Assembly (NCBI GenBank): GCA_000314955.1
Contig: BAEM01000022.1
Coordinates: 1-64,000, forward strand
Length of the DNA: 64,000 nucleotides
DNA from: Paraglaciecola chathamensis S18K6
Lineage (GTDB): Bacteria > Pseudomonadota > Gammaproteobacteria > Enterobacterales > Alteromonadaceae
Direction: 5' to 3'
Shown: piece after piece, positions 37,368 through 46,768 of the stretch
Layout of the letters: the number at the start of each line of letters is the position of its first letter
How positions within the stretch are numbered: the stretch's first letter is position 1
Position numbers and translations under genes: made by a program
Notes under the pieces: generated by a model
The model's input: the letters and a program-made list of their open reading frames with translations, nothing else
Databases searched by the model: none
Told to the model about the DNA's origin: nothing

Positions 37368-40256
37368 TCAGGCACATTTTACGATCTCAACGTCGAACGC
37401 TGGCCCCATAAGTTCTGATACAAAAGGGCTTGGCTGATTTTTATCAGCGAGTATATACACCTTGTGCTTCGCGCGGGTTAACGCCACATAAAACAAACGC
37501 CGTTCTTCCGCATTTGGATAAGTCTCTTCAACTGGCAACAGCGCTTCCAATAAAGGTGAGGTTACCTTGCTCGCTGGAAAGCCGTGTTGGCCTTGAGTCA
37601 TCCCAGTGAGAATGGCGTAGTCAGCTTCTTTACCTTTGGCTGCATGTATCGACAAACTCCTAATCTGCAGATCCGGGTACTGTTGGTTGAGTTTTTTTAA
37701 CGTCTCTTTATCGGGCAATTGAAACCAAAACCGCCCTAAGATATACACAGTTGAGACTCGCTTAGTGTGCAGGGCCCTGCCCTTAACGTGCACTTGGCTG
37801 TCGATATCAGCAAGCGCCTGATGTAATAAAAAGTCATTCGATTTTCTGTTCACCTCACACTGTAGAATGGATACGCTGGGCTTATCCGCCTTGGACAAAG
37901 AGCGTATTTCTTTGCTTATCTGCTCAGGGTTTTGGCTAACAAACTGGGTTGCTGTATTACCGATACGATCATTAAAACGAAATGTTTGGTCTAGTACATT
38001 TTGTGAACTAGGGCCGAAATACTGCCTAAAGCCTGTCGTCAAGCTGACATCTGCACCACTAAAACGATATATGGCTTGCCAATCATCCCCTACACAAAAT
38101 AAAGAGGCGGGCTGTGCTTTTTCTCGCTTTGCATTTTCTCGCTTTGCATTTTCTGGCTTTGCATTTTCTGGCTTTGCACTTTCCGGCTGGGCTCTTTCTG
38201 GCTGGGCACTTTCTGGCCGAGCGATCTTGGGCCAAGTACTGTCACGTAGCGCTCGCACTAAACGCGCACGCGGCTCGGAAATATCCTGAAATTCGTCCAC
38301 CATGATATATCGCCACGGAGCAATAAACTTCTTCTGCTCTACATAATTAATCGCTTTGCCAACCATGTCTTCAAAGTCTATTTGCGCCTGTTGTCTTAGG
38401 TACTTTTGATATTGTTGATAGATAGGCCTTAGCAAGCTAAAAACGAGGCGAATTTGTTGAATGTCAGTGTTTGTGGTGTTTCCAGCAACCCTATGTAGTA
38501 TTTTTTCTAGAGTTAGCTTACCTTGACAAGTCGATTTGTATACTGTGATGAGTTGGCTCAGTAAGCCCGCTAACTTGGTCAACCTCCCAGACTCTCGCAC
38601 CCTGTCCAATACGGTTTCATCGTCTATGGGGACAATGTTTAGCTGCATTTTATTCACCCCTCGTTTTAGCGCGTTGTTTAATTTCCCGTTGGCATACTGG
38701 TGATAAAACAATTCAATGCAGCGACTCCCCTGTTGGCTATGCAGTTCGCGCTTACGCTGCATCATGTTTTGATAGTGATTTTTATCTTTATATGCCGGTG
38801 TATTACCATTTTCATCGAGGGCGTAATACTCGATATACACTTTAGATAGCGGCAAATAAAAGTCAGCTTTAATCACGCCAACCGCACTGCTAGCGGCATC
38901 AGCGCCACTTTTGTGATTGCTATTACTGCTGGCGCATTTGCCTTTGCCTAGCGCTGCGAACTCATACGTTGCATTGTAGTGATATTCAATGCCGTGTAAG
39001 AGCAGCCAGTTCGCAATATGCAGATGAGCAACATCATTGACACGCTCACCTTTTAAGGTGCGAATATCGTTACTTGTTATGTACCGGTCTACATCACTTT
39101 GTGCAGTAAACTCAAATGTGTTTTTTGGCTGATAGTAAAAGTCGCTCATGTATTTTATCAGTTGTTGCCGGTAGCGCGCGTTAAGTAACTGGCTTTCCAT
39201 CGTAGCCTGTACCCATTGCGTTTTTGCTTCCTCATCATTTACCCAAGCAGATAAACTCGGTTGCTTGCCTTCCACTTGACTAATAATGGTTAAACCTAAA
39301 CTATGAAAAGTACTGGTTTTGATGCTATCAATACCCAGCTTATCTTTTATCCGTTCATCCATTTCTGTAGCGGCTTTTTTACCGTAGGCAAGCAATAAGA
39401 TCTCTTCTGGACGAGCCTGCTCACTTGTTAGTAAATAACCGGCCCTTGCCACCATTACACTGGTTTTTCCCGTGCCAGCGCCCGCCAGTAATAAGTTACT
39501 GTCATCATCAATAACAGCCGCTCGGCGCTGCTTTTCTGTCAACGGGTTAGACTCAACGGTATCGAAATAATTGCGGTAAAGGCGCAGTTGCTTTTGAATA
39601 AAGCGTTCTCGAAGTTCATTGATATCCGTTTCGCTCCAATTGTGCATCACCTTAAGCTTTGCGACTGCATCTCCTATCGAGTTACTTAAATGAGTACTTT
39701 GAGCCCAAGGGAGCCAACGTGGGTATTCTTGGGCTACTCGTTGTTGTATCGCCTTTAAGCGAGAGTGCCTTAAATATCGCGCCTGTGTTGTGTTTTCCAC
39801 ATTGCTCACTAATTTCAGTAATCGCTTTTGATGATAATGTGCCCACTGACTTTTGATTTGACCAGCAAAGGCCCTGCTATCGCGGTAACCGATAAAGTGC
39901 AACTCATACACCATCCCATTCACCTGATAGATCAATGTTGCCCCCAGCCATCGCCATTCAAAGACCGGAGGAATATCAAAGTGCTGCCATAACAAACTGT
40001 ATCTCTTTCGCTTAACTTGGGCTTTCGAACGGCCATTAACCACAAGCGTTTTTAGCGCTTTTGGTGGCACAAAGCCTTCTGGAAAAACAAGGCTATGCTC
40101 ATCCACTATTAATCCAGACTGCAAATAGGAAAAAATCCGCCCAAACCAACTGAGTTGAATAACGAATGATGTTGTTTGTGTTGTGTGTTTATTATGATGA
40201 ATTGAGTTAATTTCAGGTGGGGTATCCGTCAACGACGGTGAAACTTTCGAACGCAA
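37368..40256 (-). CDS. UvrD/Rep-superfamily DNA helicase (HelD/helicase IV-like)
   Basis: An N-terminal HelD-type domain (about 35-170) precedes the Superfamily 1A motor: Walker A LLLAGAGTGKTSVMVARAGYL, motif Ia, Walker B IMVDEFQDISEPRARL, motif III VGDDWQAIYRFSGADV, and late motifs ALTRAKHKVYIL. An internal nuclease-like insert (KADFYLPLSKVYIEYYALDE) is as in helicase IV. At 962 residues it is longer than E. coli HelD (684). A 35-residue repetitive Pro-Glu-Ala-Lys stretch sits between motifs II and III. The start is a TTG with AGGT upstream. It probably unwinds DNA 3'-5' in repair. Confidence 0.9.
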   Translation of the reverse strand: MRSKVSPSLTDTPPEINSIHHNKHTTQTTSFVIQLSWFGRIFSYLQSGLIVDEHSLVFPEGFVPPKALKTLVVNGRSKAQVKRKRYSLLWQHFDIPPVFEWRWLGATLIYQVNGMVYELHFIGYRDSRAFAGQIKSQWAHYHQKRLLKLVSNVENTTQARYLRHSRLKAIQQRVAQEYPRWLPWAQSTHLSNSIGDAVAKLKVMHNWSETDINELRERFIQKQLRLYRNYFDTVESNPLTEKQRRAAVIDDDSNLLLAGAGTGKTSVMVARAGYLLTSEQARPEEILLLAYGKKAATEMDERIKDKLGIDSIKTSTFHSLGLTIISQVEGKQPSLSAWVNDEEAKTQWVQATMESQLLNARYRQQLIKYMSDFYYQPKNTFEFTAQSDVDRYITSNDIRTLKGERVNDVAHLHIANWLLLHGIEYHYNATYEFAALGKGKCASSNSNHKSGADAASSAVGVIKADFYLPLSKVYIEYYALDENGNTPAYKDKNHYQNMMQRKRELHSQQGSRCIELFYHQYANGKLNNALKRGVNKMQLNIVPIDDETVLDRVRESGRLTKLAGLLSQLITVYKSTCQGKLTLEKILHRVAGNTTNTDIQQIRLVFSLLRPIYQQYQKYLRQQAQIDFEDMVGKAINYVEQKKFIAPWRYIMVDEFQDISEPRARLVRALRDSTWPKIARPESAQPERAQPESAKPENAKPENAKRENAKREKAQPASLFCVGDDWQAIYRFSGADVSLTTGFRQYFGPSSQNVLDQTFRFNDRIGNTATQFVSQNPEQISKEIRSLSKADKPSVSILQCEVNRKSNDFLLHQALADIDSQVHVKGRALHTKRVSTVYILGRFWFQLPDKETLKKLNQQYPDLQIRSLSIHAAKGKEADYAILTGMTQGQHGFPASKVTSPLLEALLPVEETYPNAEERRLFYVALTRAKHKVYILADKNQPSPFVSELMGPAFDVEIVKCA
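38116..38220. repeat. 15-bp minisatellite, seven units, inside the helicase gene
   Basis: Seven in-frame 15-bp units encode degenerate five-residue blocks of the type A-x-P/R-E-x (for example AQPES, AKPEN, AKREN). Units 2-4 are nearly identical and the outer ones have drifted, as in recent slippage. Confidence 0.9.
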
Positions 40257-40370
40257 AGGAACCTACTTGTAGATGGTTTTTAATTTAAAAATGTTTACTG
40301 GTTTACTGTTAAAAGCGCCGAAAAAGAAGCGAAAAGCGGTATTAAGCATGAAGAACAATGAAATCCGCCC

Positions 40371-40421
40371 GCATCACTTAAAAAACGGTCATTCTCCTGA
40401 ATAAGCGCTTTTAAGTGATGC
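40371..40421. repeat. 13-bp inverted repeat between helicase and hypothetical gene
   Basis: GCATCACTTAAAA (40371-40383) and its exact reverse complement (40409-40421) flank 25 nt. It lies 17 nt past the stop of the hypothetical minus-strand gene. It could be a terminator or a small dispersed hairpin element. Confidence 0.6.
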
Positions 40422-40437
40422 TCGCGTTAACCATTGA

Positions 40438-41040
40438 TTAGTACGTTCTTTTTACCCAACCCACTAAGTACCAACTGTCTGCGGCATTTTTTGATTTACG
40501 GATCGCGCTGATTTCTTCAAGATTTTGCAAACTTGTCTCCAGTTCACTTTCTGACAACGCGGTACGCTCATAACGAATTAAATGAGAATTAATTTTGGTT
40601 AGCAGATCCTTCCCACTAATGGTATTGGTTCGCCTCGCTCTGACAAACCACATGCACCAAATCACCATCGCGTCATTTTCGCTGATCGTAACGCTCTGTA
40701 TATCACTGATTAAACGTAACAGTTCAATAAAGGCATATATGCCAAGCCAGGGCTCGTGCTTTGGGTTAACACCAGGTGGTTGACTTTTTTCAATGTGCTC
40801 AATCAAGGTGTTAATACTGAGTTTGATATTTCCCGGTTTTACTGACTGTTCAGGCTCTGCTTCCAACTGTTCATTGGAAACAGGTTTTTTAGGGGCTCGA
40901 ACAGCAATAGCAGGATTAAGCGTAGTGGTTATTAGCTCATCTGTTGCATCAGGCTCTAGGCCAACTTCGATCAACGAACTACGCAATACTTGATTTACTT
41001 CCAGCTTTTTATCTTGAGCCTGTTCATAATCGGGTTCCAT
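40438..41040 (-). CDS. hypothetical protein
   Basis: A 200-residue soluble protein without a signal peptide. The first 85 residues are acidic and low in structure (KPVSNEQLEAEPEQSVKPG). The C-terminal half is helical with WLGIYAFIELLRLISDIQSV, MVIWCMWFVRAR and DSWYLVGWVKRTY, which could be a small winged-helix-like unit. I recognise no family. It is upstream of the helicase on the same strand (181 bp gap), separated by the 13-bp inverted repeat. Confidence 0.7.
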   Translation of the reverse strand: MEPDYEQAQDKKLEVNQVLRSSLIEVGLEPDATDELITTTLNPAIAVRAPKKPVSNEQLEAEPEQSVKPGNIKLSINTLIEHIEKSQPPGVNPKHEPWLGIYAFIELLRLISDIQSVTISENDAMVIWCMWFVRARRTNTISGKDLLTKINSHLIRYERTALSESELETSLQNLEEISAIRKSKNAADSWYLVGWVKRTY

Positions 41041-41737
41041 ATCCTTACCTCCGTTATTATTATATTTTTACTTATACCACTGTCACGATGCTGACTTTCC
41101 CTCGGTGAAAGGGTGAACATTAACAATGAATGTTTATCAACAAATCTTGAACAGAAATCGGTTTATCTCGACCTCTTAGATCGACTTAGTAAGATCGCTT
41201 CTCCCAAGCGCAACGTCTTTGATTTATAGACATGCAGTGATCGAGTTAGTTGAATTACATTACCATAAAAACTGCTGCAAATCTTTATGAAGGCCAGAAT
41301 TAGCGCTTATTACACTCGGTTTAATAAGAGATTTAATCTAAGAAAAGCGCTATTTCCTTACTTTATCACCCCAAATATTATCTAAAACGTTTATAAAGTG
41401 AGCACTACGCTTGTAAAAGCAACACGCCCCGCAAGCGACGGTATTTTGCGTGCCATGAAAAACCTACATGATCGCGTCACATTTTTACCCAATTCAACTA
41501 GACCATAATCAAAATACTATTTGCGTCGTTACCAGCAAGTAGACCTAAGCACCTTTAAAACCCTAGCGTTGTAACTAGCGTAATACTAATCAGCACATCG
41601 AAAGAGGCTTGGCACATTACTTGATAATCACTTGATAAAAAATCGGTAAATATAAAGTCGTTTTATCAATGAATTGTGCACAGAGACGAGTATCTACTTT
41701 GATCAAAAAGCAACATTTCGCATAACAGGAGGTACAG
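41041..41737. other. intergenic region upstream of the DUF421 gene
   Basis: The 697 bases lie between divergent genes. I see no reading frame with family support, tRNA or clear repeat. The last part carries a strong AGGAGG site for the DUF421 gene. Confidence 0.4.
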
Positions 41738-42250
41738 ATGTTTTTTGAATCTTGGGATGAAATCCTACGGATAGTTATTAGTACATTAATTGTTTACTTG
41801 TTTTTATTGATCGCGACACACTTAGTGGGTAAGCGCTCGTTTGCGAAAATGAACAACTTTGATTGGGTTATCACAGTGACCACGGGCACAATTTTTGGAT
41901 TAGCCATATTGCTCAAAGATGTCTTACTTTCAGAGGTGCTAATTGCCGCTTCTTTCTTGTTCTTTTTACAGTATCTGGTCACGCTGGCCAGTGCACACTT
42001 CTCTCGTTTCGACAACGTCATCAAGGTTTCCCCCCAATTGGTATTTTTTGATGGTCACTACATCGATAAGGCCATGAAGGAGGCACGCCTAACCTGCACT
42101 GAGGTAGAAGCTGGCGTTAGAAAAGCAGGTTTTGGTGACTCAAGTCGCGTTATGGCAGTCGTGTTTGAAGCAGACGGAGAGCTAAGCATTGTGCCTAAAA
42201 GTGAAATACACGATCACCTTATAATGAAACTGCACGATGAGAAGCATTAG
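41738..42250 (+). CDS. DUF421 (YetF-like) membrane protein
   Basis: Three N-terminal membrane helices (LRIVISTLIVYLFLLIATHL and two more by residue 90) contain the family motif VGKRSFAKMNNFDWVITVTTG. The cytoplasmic DUF421 domain follows (VFFDGHYIDKAMKEARLTC, VMAVVFEADGELSIVPK). At 170 residues it is a short member. A perfect AGGAGG lies 7 nt before the ATG, so translation should be strong. Function is unknown; YetF proteins are linked to membrane stress and sporulation in Bacillus. TRIC follows after 54 nt and may be cotranscribed. Confidence 0.88.
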   Translation: MFFESWDEILRIVISTLIVYLFLLIATHLVGKRSFAKMNNFDWVITVTTGTIFGLAILLKDVLLSEVLIAASFLFFLQYLVTLASAHFSRFDNVIKVSPQLVFFDGHYIDKAMKEARLTCTEVEAGVRKAGFGDSSRVMAVVFEADGELSIVPKSEIHDHLIMKLHDEKH

Positions 42251-42304
42251 CTACACTCTAATTTCGCCCTAGTTACACCTTATTACATTGAGTAGATAAG
42301 CCCT

Positions 42305-42928
42305 ATGTCTGACGACTATTTTCACTTATTAAATATAATCGGTGTCGCTTTCTTTGCGGTGTCCGGCACTTTGCTTGGTTATGAAAAAAAAGTCGGTGGT
42401 TTTGGTGTAGTTGTCGTTGCGTGTGCCACCGCTTTAGGGGGCGGCTCTTTGCGCGATTTACTGCTAAACGAACCCGTTTTTTGGGTAGCGGATCCGGATT
42501 ATTTGTATTCAACCTACGGTGCAATAGTAATTACCATTTTGTTTATTCGTTACCTGCCTAACGTCTCAAACTATTATTTGTTACTGCTTGATGCCGTGGG
42601 TATGGCCATTTTTAATATTATCGGCATAGAAAAATCACTTATCGGCGGCACCGGTATGGTGATCGCCATTACCATGGGTACCACTACGGGCATATTTGGT
42701 GGCCTAATCCGCGATGTGATTTGTCGTGAAATACCTTCTGTTATGCGCGGTGAACTATACGCATCAGCCTGTATTGCGGGCGGTTTAGCTTACGCTTTGC
42801 TCTTTACACTGGGCGTGCCCTATGTGTGGTGCATACTAGGTTCACTTTTCACCACAGTGTTTATAAGAATGGGGGCCCTACACTGGAACTGGAAGTTCCA
42901 TATTTTTAAAAGGAAGCACCATAGTTAA
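42305..42928 (+). CDS. TRIC-type cation channel (UPF0126, YicG-like)
   Basis: The 207-residue protein has seven membrane helices in two repeated halves, each with the family glycine motif: ACATALGGGSLRDLLL (first) and TMGTTTGIFGGLIRDVICREIP (second, shown here within the motif TGIFGGLIRDV). Prokaryotic TRIC proteins form trimeric K+ or Na+ channels. The length is typical. It may form an operon with the DUF421 gene. Confidence 0.92.
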   Translation: MSDDYFHLLNIIGVAFFAVSGTLLGYEKKVGGFGVVVVACATALGGGSLRDLLLNEPVFWVADPDYLYSTYGAIVITILFIRYLPNVSNYYLLLLDAVGMAIFNIIGIEKSLIGGTGMVIAITMGTTTGIFGGLIRDVICREIPSVMRGELYASACIAGGLAYALLFTLGVPYVWCILGSLFTTVFIRMGALHWNWKFHIFKRKHHS

Positions 42929-43213
42929 CCAAGGACCCGCTAAAGAGTCGCGGCAATAGGCGTTAAAGCTATTTTCTCGCCGTACGTTTTAACTCCTCTA
43001 CTATTTATTCTTTGAAGGGCTATTGGTCAGTAGCCCTGAGTTTCTAAATATAAGATTTACATTTGGTACAGCAGAATTCGTTGCTCTGGTGTTTCTAGAC
43101 CTGTATAAATATAAATTAATCATCTGTAAAACTATACGAACCATCTCCACTCATTATTTGCTTTAAATAAACCATTAAGCAATGAGTAGCGGAGAGCGCA
43201 AAAGAGAAACTTT

Positions 43214-44011
43214 ATCAGCATTTACACTCGCAACAATATTCAAATTATTGGTGATGGCCCCGTCACTATTGTTTTCGCCCATGGCTTTGGATGTGATCAG
43301 AACATGTGGCGCTATTTAACGCCTTCTTTCAAACAAAGGTTTAAAGTCGTGTTGTTTGATTTAGTCGGCAGCGGTAGATCTGATTTGTCTGCCTATGACT
43401 TTAAAAAGTATGCATCCTTGCAAGGGTACGCTGAAGATTTGATAGAAATCATTGATGCAGTATCGGATCAACCAGTTATCTTCATTGGTCATTCTGTTAG
43501 CGCGACCATTGGCCTTCTTGCATCAGTTACAGCACCTGACAAATTTAGGTGCCAAATCATGATCGGTCCTTCTCCTTGTTATATTAACGACGGTGAATAT
43601 ATTGGCGGCTTTACAAGAGACGATATAGAAGAGCTTTGCGATACAATCGACAGCAATTATTTAGGATGGTCCAGTACGATGGCACCCGCGATTATGGGGT
43701 CGCCTGAGAAACCTGAGTTGGGCGAAGAGCTAACCAACAGTTTTTGCAGGACAGACCCTGAAATAGCCAAACATTTCGCCCGAGTTACATTTCTCTCAGA
43801 CCATCGAGATGCATTGGTGTTGTCACACACTCCGACCTTAATTCTTCAATGCAGTGACGATTTTATCGCGCCGTGCACTGTGGGTCAGTATATGAAACGC
43901 GCCATGCCAAAGGCAGAAATTTGCATCATCGATAACGTGGGTCACTGTCCTCACTTAAGCGCGCCAGATGCTAGTACCCAAGCCATCGAAAATTATCTTA
44001 AAAACTATTAG
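43214..44011 (+). CDS. RsbQ-like alpha/beta hydrolase, non-canonical or damaged start
   Basis: The protein matches RsbQ of Bacillus subtilis along its length: VFAHGFGCDQ, VLFDLVGSGRSDL, FIGHSVSATIG with the nucleophile serine, MIGPSPCYIND, the catalytic aspartate in LQCSDDFIAPCTVG and the histidine in NVGHCPHLS. The homologous frame opens after a TAG at 43187 and holds no ATG, GTG or TTG before residue HGFGCDQN; the first ATG (43304) would delete the first strand and oxyanion loop. I mark the start at an ATC (43214) after GAGAA as the best guess; a sequencing error or a frameshift from the ATG at 43182 is also possible. It lies five bases before the PAS kinase and is its likely partner. Confidence 0.85.
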   Translation: MSIYTRNNIQIIGDGPVTIVFAHGFGCDQNMWRYLTPSFKQRFKVVLFDLVGSGRSDLSAYDFKKYASLQGYAEDLIEIIDAVSDQPVIFIGHSVSATIGLLASVTAPDKFRCQIMIGPSPCYINDGEYIGGFTRDDIEELCDTIDSNYLGWSSTMAPAIMGSPEKPELGEELTNSFCRTDPEIAKHFARVTFLSDHRDALVLSHTPTLILQCSDDFIAPCTVGQYMKRAMPKAEICIIDNVGHCPHLSAPDASTQAIENYLKNY

Positions 44012-44016
44012 CCTAA

Positions 44017-46002
44017 ATGAATAGCACTTTGGATTTAGCATACTTATTTGAACATGCCCCTTGTGGCCTAGTCACGGCTCAAACAGATGGCACCATTTTA
44101 CGTGCAAATGCGACGTTTTGCGGTTGGTTGGGTTATAGCCTTGATGAGATTGTCGATAAACGCAAAATCCAAGAACTGTTCACCATAGGTGGCCGATTCT
44201 TTCATCACACACATTGGGCGCCTTTGCTCCAACTACAAGGCTCTGTGTCTGAGGTGCAAATCGACATCAAAGCCAAAAACGGCAGCGTTTTACCTATGTT
44301 AATCAACGGTAGTCGCCACCAGCAGGGTGAAATACGTTTTGACCAATTAGCTTTTTTCTTAGCCACTGAACGCAAAAACTACGAACGTGAATTGATCACT
44401 GCCAGAAAATCAGTGGAAGAATCTCTGGCGTCACTACGCACCACCCAAGAGAAATTGCAAGAAAGTCGTGACATGCTGGGTATTGCTCTTCGCAGTGCGC
44501 GTATGGGCGTGTGGTCGCAAAATCTAATAGCCGACCAAATTTGGTGGAGCCCAGAACTACAGCAGTTAATTGGACATAGCGACAATGAGTACTGGGAATC
44601 ATCCCAAGCGTTTTACCAAATCATTCATCCAGATGATCGAAGTCAATTCATAGCCGAAATAGAAAAGGCAATAGAGAGCAAGTCCGACTACAACGTTCAG
44701 TTTCGAATTCGGCATAAGAACGACAGCTGGTTAACCATGGAAACCCGCGGGCATGCCACCTACACTGATGAAGACCAAGCACTGTCAATTGTCGGCATCA
44801 TCATGGATATATCTGACCGCAAAGCCGCAGAAGAACAACTCAATGCACTAAATCAACAGTTATCAATCGCTGATCGTCGAAAGGACGAGTTCTTAGCCAC
44901 ATTAGGGCATGAATTACGAAACCCGCTTGCTCCCATTTGCAATGTGCTTGAGATAATGCGCGCAAAAGAAACGGATGATACCTTTATGCATTGGTCTCGA
45001 GACATGATCGAACGGCATGTTTCTCAGTTAACTCATTTGGTTGACGACTTATTGGAGGCCTCAAGAATATCCCAAGGTCGGTTATCTCTGCGCACAGAAC
45101 CGATTAATATTGATGATGCGGTGCAAAACGCCGTCGAATCTGTGCAGGACCTAATGAAATCCTCCGAGCACAATCTAACGGTAAATAAACCGCAACATCC
45201 AATCATCATTGACGCAGATGCCACGCGCATCACCCAGATTATTGTTAACTTGCTAACCAATGCAGGTAAATATACCCCTAAAGGGGGTGACATTTTATTA
45301 AACGTTTTCAAACAAGAAAACCAAGCCATCGTGTCAGTAAAAGACACTGGGATTGGCATACCTGCGGAGCAGCTAACAAACGTATTTAATATGTTTTCCC
45401 AGCTGACACCGGCTCTCGACAAGGCTCAGGGAGGCTTAGGTATTGGTCTGTCACTGGTGCATGGTTTAGTCAAGTTACATGGAGGAAACATAGTCGCACT
45501 TAGTGATGGGGAAAACCAAGGCAGCGAATTTATCGTAAGTTTACCCATAGTAACGAATCCCCAAGAAGCCCTCCCTAAAGGTGAACGCGCCGAGGACGGA
45601 CAAAAAGACCCAAATATTGCAAACCACCTGCGGATATTAATTATTGAAGATAATGTTGATGCGGCCGAAAGTTTATCGTTTTTACTCGAGTTTAATGGCC
45701 ACACTACGCGTGTGGCATACGACGGTGCCTCAGGTTTGTCGGCTGCAGAGGAATTTCGCCCGAATGTAGTGCTACTAGATATCGGCTTGCCGGATTTAAA
45801 CGGCTACCAAGTGGCTGGTAAGATACGAGAAACAAGTTGGGGGAAAGACATATTTCTTATCGCGGCTACAGGCTGGGGACAAGATAAAGATAAGGCACTG
45901 GCCCAAGGCGCGGGATTTGACCGACACCTTGTTAAACCAATTGATTACAGCGAATTAACGGCGCTCTTATCAATAGCAGTTTTAACCACAGCAAACGACT
46001 AA
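44017..46002 (+). CDS. PAS-PAS histidine kinase with receiver, RsbQ partner
   Basis: Domains: PAS1 (about 5-120), which has the RsbP-like pattern EHAPCGLVTAQTDGTILRAN, ELFTIGGRFFHHTHWAPLLQ; a short coiled coil; PAS2 with a PAC (about 150-280); HisKA with FLATLGHELRNPLAPI (His near 300); HATPase with LLTNAGKYT, DTGIGIP and LGIGLSL; and a receiver with IIEDNVDAAES and VVLLDIGLPDLNG. No membrane helix, so it is cytoplasmic. In B. subtilis RsbQ activates the PAS-PP2C phosphatase RsbP; here the same PAS type is joined to a kinase. The output regulator is not visible. The stop overlaps the convergent hydroxylase gene by four bases. Confidence 0.93.
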   Translation: MNSTLDLAYLFEHAPCGLVTAQTDGTILRANATFCGWLGYSLDEIVDKRKIQELFTIGGRFFHHTHWAPLLQLQGSVSEVQIDIKAKNGSVLPMLINGSRHQQGEIRFDQLAFFLATERKNYERELITARKSVEESLASLRTTQEKLQESRDMLGIALRSARMGVWSQNLIADQIWWSPELQQLIGHSDNEYWESSQAFYQIIHPDDRSQFIAEIEKAIESKSDYNVQFRIRHKNDSWLTMETRGHATYTDEDQALSIVGIIMDISDRKAAEEQLNALNQQLSIADRRKDEFLATLGHELRNPLAPICNVLEIMRAKETDDTFMHWSRDMIERHVSQLTHLVDDLLEASRISQGRLSLRTEPINIDDAVQNAVESVQDLMKSSEHNLTVNKPQHPIIIDADATRITQIIVNLLTNAGKYTPKGGDILLNVFKQENQAIVSVKDTGIGIPAEQLTNVFNMFSQLTPALDKAQGGLGIGLSLVHGLVKLHGGNIVALSDGENQGSEFIVSLPIVTNPQEALPKGERAEDGQKDPNIANHLRILIIEDNVDAAESLSFLLEFNGHTTRVAYDGASGLSAAEEFRPNVVLLDIGLPDLNGYQVAGKIRETSWGKDIFLIAATGWGQDKDKALAQGAGFDRHLVKPIDYSELTALLSIAVLTTAND

Positions 46003-46682
46003 CAGCTAGCCCAACTACGCATAAGGTTATGATACACCCCAGTTAAGCGTTTTACTTCTGCATCATTGCTGCCCAGCTCTACAGTAAGCGCTTGAATTGA
46101 TTGGTCTAAATCGAACAGCATACTGCGTTGGTCGTTACTGCGTACTAAGCTTTCTACCCAGAAAAATGAGGCTGTTCTATGCCCTTTTGTAACGGGGTTG
46201 ACTTGATGCAAACTGTTAGCTGGATACAAAATAACGCTGCCCGCATTAAGTTTGATTTGCTGTAAACCAAATTGGGTCTCAATGCTAAGCTCCCCGCCGT
46301 CATAAGTACTTGGCTCTGATAAAAACAAAGTCGCGGAAAGATCGGTACGTAACATTTGATGGCTGTTCGGAATTGGCATAACGGAGCTGTCTACGTGCAG
46401 CCCGTAGTGTTCGCCGCCTTGATAGCGGTTAAACTTAGGGGGATATATCTTATTTGGCAAGGCAGACGACATAAAGAGCGCGTTGGCTGACAACTTTCGG
46501 ATCACCACGTTTCTTAGCTCTGTAGCTAATGCACTTGAATCGTCAAGCTGTTGATTGTATTTCACTTTTGACGCCTGACTGCCAGCCGTATGCTTACCAT
46601 CTATCCACTGGCCTTTGTCTAGTGACTGGGTAAATTTAGCGACTTCTTGTTTGGATAATAAATCTTCAATAACGGTTAACAT
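45999..46682 (-). CDS. PKHD-type Fe(II)/2-oxoglutarate hydroxylase (PiuC/YbiX)
   Basis: The 227-residue enzyme has KFNRYQGGEHYGLHVDSSV, whose H-x-D binds iron; the second histidine and the 2-oxoglutarate arginine come in SLHQVNPVTKGHRTASFFW. Other family marks are LSEPSTYDGGELSI and GSVILYPANS. PiuC-like genes usually sit beside catecholate siderophore receptors; here the Fiu-like receptor is 1.3 kb away on the same strand, with an oxidase between. Its substrate is not known. It probably responds to iron, though no Fur-like box is visible upstream. Confidence 0.92.
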   Translation of the reverse strand: MLTVIEDLLSKQEVAKFTQSLDKGQWIDGKHTAGSQASKVKYNQQLDDSSALATELRNVVIRKLSANALFMSSALPNKIYPPKFNRYQGGEHYGLHVDSSVMPIPNSHQMLRTDLSATLFLSEPSTYDGGELSIETQFGLQQIKLNAGSVILYPANSLHQVNPVTKGHRTASFFWVESLVRSNDQRSMLFDLDQSIQALTVELGSNDAEVKRLTGVYHNLMRSWASC

Positions 46683-46768
46683 GCGTCTCTCTTTAAGGCC
46701 TAGATGAGTGAATTTTCTTGCTGTTTATTGAGTATAACAACCTTGCCCACTCGTGCGTTTTATGAAAA

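Noticed and set aside
38114-38305. + strand repeat frame (LHFLALHFLAL)
   Set aside because: It is the antisense of the minisatellite inside the helicase gene.
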